The notes beneath the pieces are model-generated. The model did not search any database and was not told where the DNA came from. It worked only from the letters and a program-made list of their open reading frames with translations. Shown here piece after piece: positions 41,626 to 47,474 of a DNA stretch of 47,474 nucleotides. Positions within the stretch are counted from its first letter, which is position 1. Each line of letters opens with the position of its first letter. Origin of the DNA: Planoprotostelium fungivorum (taxonomy: Eukaryota; Evosea; Variosea; Cavosteliida; Cavosteliaceae); contig MDYQ01000275.1 of NCBI GenBank assembly GCA_003024175.1, forward strand, positions 1-47,474, in the 5' to 3' direction. Both the position numbers and the translations under genes were made by a program.

Positions 41626-43656
41626 ATGCAAGTCTATGATTTCGACCCTGACGATCGCCCTCACAAGAAGAGGGTTGTCTTTGTCGATCCCATGGAAAAA
41701 TTGGCCAGCAAAGATGATACAGAAGGCTTCTACGGTTTCACCAACATGGAGCCGAAGCAGAACGAACAGACTGAAGAGGATGACACGTCTTTTTCGCTTC
41801 CATTGTGGATGAAGAATCCGAATGGAATCGCCGACGTGAAGATCCCCGTCACCACTCTGTCCAAGAGAGTTGATCCTGTCATCATGAGAAACTTGGGACT
41901 GATGAACATCACCGAATTCTTCCCAGTGCAGAGGGAGCTGCTTCCTCTTCTCTTCCGCCCTCGAACCTTTGGAGGTGATGTCTGTGTGGCTGCACCCACT
42001 GGAAGTGGTAAAACTCTCACCTATGTCATTCCCATCGTGCAGGTGAATCATCTTGAAATCGTTTCACCTGTCAATCCAAAAGCTGTATCATTCAACGCTG
42101 ACATCTATAGAATCTTCTGTCTAGAGTCGTCATGCGAGTGAGAGCCGTCATCGTTGTTCCCACAAAGGACCTTGTCAGACAAGTGATAGAAGATGATGTC
42201 ATCGCCTATCACTGATCATCATCAGGTCAGAAAAGTTTTCAAACAAGTTGCACACGGAACAGACATACGCGTCCAGTTCTTACAAGCGACGGACAACTCG
42301 ACGGCCCATCTCGATGATTCCGAGTGAGAACTATTTTATTGTATTTTATTTCTCACACCACCAGCACTCAAGTCTGTGACATCCTTGTCTGCACACCAGA
42401 CGGTCTAGTTCAGAAGATGAGCGAACCCACCTTTGACTTGCAGCACTTACGTTATCTGGTGATGTCGAAGCACATCATGTCATCACTGATACAAGCAGGT
42501 GTTAGATGAGGCCGATCAATTGTTGGATGGAAAATCCTCCACGAGCGAAACCAATTGGATCGAAAAAGTCATCAGTGCATCTCACAAGAGGGAAACGTGA
42601 GCTGGCGCGTTGTAGATGGAATGTTCTAAAGAGAATAGGTCGGGAGTCGTCACGATCAGGGAGAAAGCGCCACACCGAAACGATCCCAGAGAGGAGCCGG
42701 TGACTCGTTGTAGACTGATGTTTGGGACTTACGTATGCAGCTGTTCAAGATCTTACTGTCTGCTACCATGACCAAAAATCCCGCAGAATTGTCCCATCTA
42801 CAACTCGTCAATCCTCAATTCTACAGTACGTCCATCACTTACACCCTGCCTCCAACACTGAAGGTGAGATGAAAAATGTTTTATTCTGTTTTAATGTTTT
42901 CCAGCAATACGTTGTGACGACGAATCTGATGAACAAGCCTCTCGTTCTACTGCACATGTTGATGAACTTGGAGATTTCTCAAGCCCTATGCTTCTGTTCT
43001 TCCATCAAGAGCACACACAAGTGAGAGGATGCATTTTATTTCATTTTATTGTTGTTCATTCGTGTCCAGGCTGTATCTCATCCTTCGTTCCATACTGGGC
43101 GAAAAAGTCGCGGAATTTTCCAGTCACATCACGACCAAGCAGAGGAAGGAGATTCTGCGCCACTTTGCCGCCAAAAAGATCCAAATGTGAGCATCTACAA
43201 CGTTGTAGATTGTACTGACCCCTCCAGCATCATCTGCTCGGATGTCATGTCTAGAGGAATGGACTTGGAGGGTGTCACGAACATCATTCAATACGATTTA
43301 CCGAATTCCGGTGAAATTCACGTACACAGGAGCGGACGTACAGCTAGGGCGGGAAAGAAGGGAACCAACTACAACCTGATATCTGAAGAGGAGCAGACTC
43401 TATTCGATACCCTGTTGACCTCTGTGAAAGGTAAGACAAAGAAGAGAGATAGAAGAGAGACGTAGAAGGACAGAGAGGAGAGAGCATGAGCTGATGAGAT
43501 GCAGGTGTTGAATACGAAAAGATCGAGTACGGAAAAGAGATGGAAAACTTGAGACCTCTCATGGAAAAGGCGGGAAAAGAATTGGGACACAAGCTGCTCG
43601 AGGAGAAGAGGAGAAACACGACGGCGCCACGCTATCTGAAGAAGATAAAGAAGTAG
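41626..43656 (+). CDS. DDX51: DEAD-box RNA helicase, DDX51/Dbp6 family
   Basis: Motifs in order: MNITEFFPVQRELLPLL (Q region), VCVAAPTGSGKTLTYVIPIV (motif I), VVPTKDLVRQV (Ia), VCDILVCTPDGLVQKM (Ib), RYLVLDEADQLLD (motif II, DEAD, after a 45-bp intron), LFKILLSATMTKNPAEL (motif III, SAT), LCFCSSIKSTH (IV), IIICSDVMSRGMDLEGV (V) and HVHRSGRTARAGKKG (VI). FPVQ, SAPTGSGKT and the SATMTKNPAEL..LQL.NP.. segment place it with DDX51/Dbp6, a nucleolar helicase of 60S ribosome assembly. The end is basic (RNTTAPRYLKKIKK, stop 43654-43656). About ten short introns; those near 42610, 42705 and 43193 carry the dispersed element, and those at 42324-42364, 42864-42904 and 43021-43069 belong to an AT-rich intron class. 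The exon at about 42585-42690 is uncertain. Confidence 0.85.
43193..43210 (+). repeat. Perfect 18-bp palindrome in a DDX51 intron
   Basis: ATCTACAACGTTGTAGAT lies inside a 45-bp intron (GTGAG...CTCCAG) between AKKIQI and IICSDVMSRG. The GTTGTAG arm could itself act as an alternative acceptor. Confidence 0.85.
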
Positions 43657-44120
43657 GCGTGTGATCGTCCTGTTGTCTCTGTCTGAATATGGCTGTGTTC
43701 GTGTTGGGCTGCTTCTGCGTCTGCGGAGTTTGGTATCGACGTTCTACAAGCAGCCACTTAAATTGATGGAAATTACGCCCAAAAATGGTTCTCCGCCGCG
43801 ATTGCCATGGTGACCCGCAAACTCCGATGCTTCCGAGAGGGGAACTTAGTGATGCAACTCCGCATCTCTTCATCTTCTTGCATGGTTCACCTCGTCCACC
43901 CTGTCTTCGATACCAGTGGGAGAAGTGTATATCCTGTGAGGATTTGAAAGATGTGAAAAGTAATGTGGGGTTCTTTGGATGCCTCAGGCTGAGTGTTGAT
44001 TTGTGATTCGTCTAGGATGTTTGAGAGTCTTTAGAGGTGGTGTGAGAGTTGTAATCTAATGGGAAGAGTTGGAAACTTTTTCAATCACAAACAATTCCAA
44101 CCCAGAACAACCACGAGACA
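43657..44120. other. Intergenic, no feature seen
   Basis: It lies between the helicase stop and the arginase-family ATG on the same strand. Plus-strand 43785-44006 is open for 73 codons with an ATG (MVLRRDCHGDPQTPMLPRGE) but has no recognised domain. Minus-strand readings overlap the helicase end. Confidence 0.4.
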
Positions 44121-45482
44121 ATGACGGATGATCCTCGATTGGGAGACATCATAACTCACGAAGAGCCTGTTGGTCAAAAGCCAGCAGCTGTTGCTCTCCT
44201 TGGCTTTCCTTACGATGAAGGAGTCTCTAGAAATGGAGGACGAACTGGTGCACGGGAAGGGCCATCTACCTTGAGAACGTGTGCAACATCAGAATCATGC
44301 GATTCTCACATTCGATTACAGTCTATACAAACGAATGGGAACCGTCGTCAATCCCGAATACGACATAGACTTACGGTCAGCATGTGAAAGAAGATGATCA
44401 TACCTGACTTTGGCAGAACAATCGGTGTCCACGACGTCGGCGACATCGATCCGGACCATCCTCTCGAAGAAGCTCACTCTCGTTTACGTGCCAGAGTCTC
44501 CAATCTCCTCTCCATCAAAGGTGAAAGGTTCTCCATTTCCATCCATCGTCTGACCCATATGCAGGTGTCGTTCCGTTCGTGGTTGGAGGAGGCAACGATC
44601 AATCTTTTCCAAACGGATCTGCTCTCATCGAGAGTTGTGAGGGTCAATCAGTGGGCGTCATCAACATCGACGCCCATCTCGATGTGAGACCTCTAAAGGA
44701 GGGAAAGACTCATTCCGGCTCGCCTTTCCGTCAATTGATGGAAGAGTCCGGTTTAGAACCACAGAGGTGAAGATGATGACGCTGGCGATGATCGTAATGA
44801 TGTGACGTGTCATAGATTCGTAGAGTTCGCAGCGCAAGGTAATCAGTGTAGTGCTACACATGTCAAATATCTGACCGAAAAGGGAGGGAAAATCCATTGG
44901 CTATCCTCCCTGAGGGTGAATCTTCTTGAAATTTCTGCGTCGACTCAATCGATCACAGTCTTCGGACAGACCCGTCGTACAAGTATTTAGAGAGGTGATC
45001 ACCATCATCGCCTGATCGTCTGTGATCATCTACCTCATCTCTTATGATCACAGATGATCGCCTGATCATCTGTGATCTTCTACATCATCTCATGATAGTT
45101 GATCATCATCTCAGATCATCGATCACTTGGGCGACAACATCTTTGTCTCTTTCGACATCGATGCCATATCGGGTGCAGACTGTCCGGTGAGTTTCAATCC
45201 AATGCGACCGTTCACACCACCAGGGAGTCAGTGCCGTTGGCACTATTGGCATCACTGCACAAGAAGCGTTGGACATCTGCTACGCGGCGGGACGTCATCC
45301 AAAGGTGATGATGATGATGCGATCGCATCGTGTGCAGGTGATGATGATGGCAGGTGCGTCTCTTTGATCTGTCCGAGTACAATCCACAAGTGGAGGCGTA
45401 CAGGACAGGAAGATTGGTGGCCAACATGTTCTACTTCTTCTCGATGGGTCTGGCGCAGAGGATCAAGGATGGAAACAAATGA
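44121..45482 (+). CDS. Arginase/agmatinase/formiminoglutamase-family protein
   Basis: Exons join in phase to MTDDPRLGDIITHEEP..., VALLGFPYDEGVSRNGGRTG, AREGPSTLRTLYKRMG, VVPFVVGGGNDQSFPNGSAL, SVGVINIDAHLDVRPLKEGK, THSGSPFRQLMEESG, FVSFDIDAISGADCPGVSA, VGTIGITAQEALDICYAAGR and VRLFDLSEYNPQVEAYRTG. These are the ureohydrolase-fold landmarks. The metal site is partly altered: the first ligand region, usually GG.H, is GGGND; the DAHxD motif (DAHLDVR) and DxD (DIDAIS) are kept, but the usual DP after it is absent. Such proteins cleave guanidino or formimino groups with two Mn ions; the loss of the first His may leave a one-metal or regulatory protein. The intron 44995-45114 is unusually long and repetitive. 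Confidence 0.82.
44995..45114 (+). repeat. 120-bp intron built of degenerate repeats
   Basis: Two copies of a unit of about 46-50 bp (cgcctgatc.tctgtgatc.. tctac.tcatctc...) lie in tandem, with interspersed tgatcacagatgatc and gatcatc inverted pieces that can pair. It interrupts the arginase-family gene between VVQVFRE and IIDHLGDN, in phase 0. Confidence 0.6.
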
Positions 45483-45746
45483 ACGTCGCCTGAACATGGA
45501 GAAGATGAATGTGTCCACCGTGCATGAAAGATCTTTCATATATTTATTTTGACGAAATTATACCACACATCAATTTATATTGCTTCGTTCACCGAACTAA
45601 TGGTGGACCCGACATCCACGAGAAGACGATACTGACACCTCAATGCCAGCGACCTCAAGCGACATTCGCGTATCTGAATCAACTACCAAGGTACCTACAC
45701 TTTACAAGGAAGAGGAGGTATCCATTCACTTTCCATCTCACAAAAG
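45483..45746. other. Intergenic
   Basis: Short gap between same-strand genes. A plus-strand open reading at 45509-45910 overlaps the next gene in another frame and looks accidental. Confidence 0.4.
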
Positions 45747-46998
45747 ATGAAGGCCTTCCTCCTCTTGCTTTTGGTCGCGGCCTCTCTGGCTCTCAACACT
45801 CCCGTCCAACTTGGCTCCTTCTTCACCTCATCTGTCTATGTCCAGCGACGGAAGCATCATCTGTGGCGTGCAGAATGGTTCTCTCCTCATCTTCTACGAA
45901 GAGAGAGTAGTGCAGAGCATCCCAAACATCACGACTGCAGCTCTGTCTGGTGACGCCCAGTGGCTGATCGCTTACGACGGAAATGTGACTCTGTCCACCT
46001 ATGCAAGAAAGAGAGACAGTGTGATCTCGTGGATCCTTACCGTGAGAACTCTAATGTCCTCCTCCTTTCGATTCGAATCTCTTCCAATATCCACAAGAAT
46101 TTATTTCCTCTCAACTCCACACAGCACTCGAGAGTGGATCCAGAGTCCTCTGTTACGACAGAAAGACGGGTTCAAGGGAGCGTCTTACGCCATATCTGGC
46201 GACGAAACGTTTCTGTTCGTCTCCTCCGTCGGCACGGCGAGGAGATATCTACTGACGGACCTCACTTCCTCTTACCTCCCCAACGACATGTGATCACCAT
46301 CCATCATCATCCATCATCATTCCATGCCGACTCTTTGCAGAGCGTACGAAAGTTTTAGCTCGTTGATGACTTCGAACATGAACGGAAGTCGCGTTGCCTT
46401 CAATGACGAAGACTTTTTGGATGATTCCATATCTAACGCTCTCGTGGTGGACATCGCTGGACCTCGTTACCCCGCTCGCAGCGTCTGCCAAGACGACACT
46501 TGGTGTCAGGCTGGTCTGACCTGTGGCCCCGCTCACTACTGCTACGTTCCAGGCACGAATTGAAACCAGACAACTTCACTGTCACCGCCACGAGATATGC
46601 AGGTGAGTTCCACATTCCCTTCACTTCTAACTCTAACAGTTGTCGTACAATACGTCCAGCCATCTGCTGCCGATTGCATCGATGGGGGCTCTCGTCCCAT
46701 TCAGGAGCTGTCGAGATGGCCCACCCCCACTCAGAACAACACGAATGTGACCGTGGCCATATTCGATGACAACAACGGTCCCATCCAGTTCATCCAAGAA
46801 GGGCTCCTCTTGTCGGATGCCTCAACGACCACAAGATTCGGCATCAAGTTGAACGACACGCAGAGTCGAGTGCAAGTGTGGCTGACCAGCGTGTGCGTCG
46901 ATGCCGCAGCCTCGTCTGAGATGGAAGTCTTCATGTTCAGTCACCTGACCGATGCCACAACTTCTAAGGGCCAGAACACGATCATCTCTTACATCTAA
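45747..46998 (+). CDS. Secreted protein with propeller-like N-terminal region, splice model uncertain
   Basis: A clear signal peptide (MKAFLLLLLVAASLA) is followed by repeat-like beta sequence (MSSDGSIICGVQNGSLLIFY, ALSGDAQWLIAYDGNVTLST, YAISGDETFLFVSSVGTARR) reminiscent of a beta-propeller, then AFNDEDFLDDSISNALVVDI, and a C-terminal part with FTVTATRYA, VQYVQPSAADCIDGG and VTVAIFDDNN. The signal-peptide frame and the propeller frame differ; an intron ending gtgcag before NGSLLIF restores frame. Near 46500 a 50-bp GTGTCAG...TTCCAG intron joins DDTW to HELKPDNF; the unspliced frame instead gives a Cys-rich end (CQDDTWCQAGLTCGPAHYC). In the frame after the stop at 46996-46998, ASVMGVGCAVTLMVMALLL would make a GPI-type tail. 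Real 3' structure is unresolved. Confidence 0.5.
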
Positions 46999-47358
46999 AC
47001 TCCGCTTCTGTGATGGGAGTTGGATGTGCTGTCACATTGATGGTGATGGCTCTCCTGCTGTGATGAGTAAGGAAGAGCAGAATAAAATAGCCTTCGCTAT
47101 TAACCAACCTCTTTCAATCCAAATCTGAAGGATCATCAGAATCTTGCTCATCAACTACACCTCTATATCCTTCGACGCGTAATGCCTACGTGTTGGACAT
47201 CAATGTCGATCAGACAAAGAGTGCAACCAGAGTTAAACTGGATATACATACACAGAAACAGACATATGGATGATGAGACGAGACGTTCGGTGAGAGTGAG
47301 TTGTAAGTTTTTTTAAAGGGTTGCATACAGTTCTCTTTATCTTTTCGAAACAAAACGT
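46999..47358. other. Intergenic 3' regions
   Basis: It holds the possible tail exon of the preceding gene (to about 47063) and then convergent 3' regions. No other structure is seen. Confidence 0.35.
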
Positions 47359-47474
47359 TCAGTCTAATATCTCGTTCGTTTGTAGGTGGTACGTGCTCAT
47401 TATGTGTTGATCTTGTTCTTCCTCGTGGTCAAAGTATATGCGTCCCATCACGTCTTCCATGTTGCTTCCGACAT
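47359..47474 (-). CDS. C-terminal end of a gene cut by the window edge
   Basis: The minus strand reads SNMEDVMGRIYFDHEEEQDQ then HIMSTYHLQTNEILD and a stop at 47359-47361. It enters from beyond the right edge with no intron in this piece. The acidic stretch is not diagnostic; I do not recognise the family. Confidence 0.45.
   Translation of the reverse strand, partial: VGSNMEDVMGRIYFDHEEEQDQHIMSTYHLQTNEILD

Noticed and set aside
42790-42805. Element-like CATCTACAAC in a DDX51 exon
   Set aside because: It is read as HLQLVNP, a position where DDX51 proteins normally have LQL, so the match is probably coincidental rather than an insertion.
1-47474. CRISPR array, prophage, bacterial operons, tRNA or rRNA genes
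   Set aside because: The window is spliced eukaryotic DNA. The regularly spaced STTSQ units are coding repeats with variable spacers, not a CRISPR array, and I found no tRNA or rRNA signature.

Overview
This window is nuclear DNA of a gene-dense, intron-rich eukaryotic microbe. Almost every gene is split by very short introns (about 35-65 bp, mostly GTGAG...CAG). Neighbouring stop codons can lie 25-40 bp apart. The genes include a PBC-type TALE homeobox, a Mediator subunit, exosome and snoRNP factors, VDAC and a single-pass GPS-motif membrane protein. I infer a free-living amoebozoan-like protist (protosteloid amoebae are one candidate); no single gene proves this.

Layout: 1-2.3 kb is CpG-poor and holds a decayed repeat copy. 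2.3-3.3 kb (-) is the GPS/single-TM protein; 3.9-5.3 kb (-) a GH5 beta-glucanase-like enzyme; 5.9-7.2 kb (+) an acid-lipase-family hydrolase; 7.4-8.7 kb (-) exosome RRP4; 9.2-10.2 kb (+) an LRR protein with about one repeat per exon. 10.25-13.7 kb (-) is a probable double SET/LSMT protein. 14-15.5 kb carries copies of a small repeat family. 15.6-17.0 kb (-) is a third SET/LSMT gene; 17.4-19.1 kb (-) a small basic ORF and the box C/D snoRNP factor BCD1/ZNHIT6; 20.7-22.9 kb two convergent homeobox genes; 23.2-23.8 kb (-) MED10; 24.1-25.2 kb (+) VDAC. 25.5-28.6 kb (+) is a tandem pair of Ca-binding/FN3 surface proteins. 28.8-37.6 kb (+) is one giant gene whose product carries DFGxF and STTSQ repeats. 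37.6-38.1 kb (-) is an SRPBCC protein; 38.6-39.5 kb (+) a thaumatin-like secreted protein; 40.8-41.5 kb (-) Mog1/RANGRF; 41.6-43.7 kb (+) a DDX51/Dbp6 helicase; 44.1-45.5 kb (+) an arginase-family protein; 45.7-47.0 kb (+) a secreted protein. The right edge cuts a minus-strand gene.

The most striking signal is not a gene. A short inverted-repeat element built on ATCTACAACG / CGTTGTAGAT recurs more than 40 times by eye, where chance predicts less than one exact 9-mer core. It sits in about 20 introns of at least eight genes, in both orientations, sometimes as a perfect 18-bp palindrome. In several introns its GTTGTAG arm is the 3' splice site, and in one intron the two arms coincide with both splice sites. 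The same element in one reading frame (TCT ACA ACG) encodes the STTSQ repeats of the giant protein and isolated STT tripeptides in other proteins. Two further sequence classes are shared between introns of unrelated genes. I read this as a possible introner-like family, with some copies retained as coding sequence; that is inference. Gene models were spliced by eye, so exon limits are approximate where stated.
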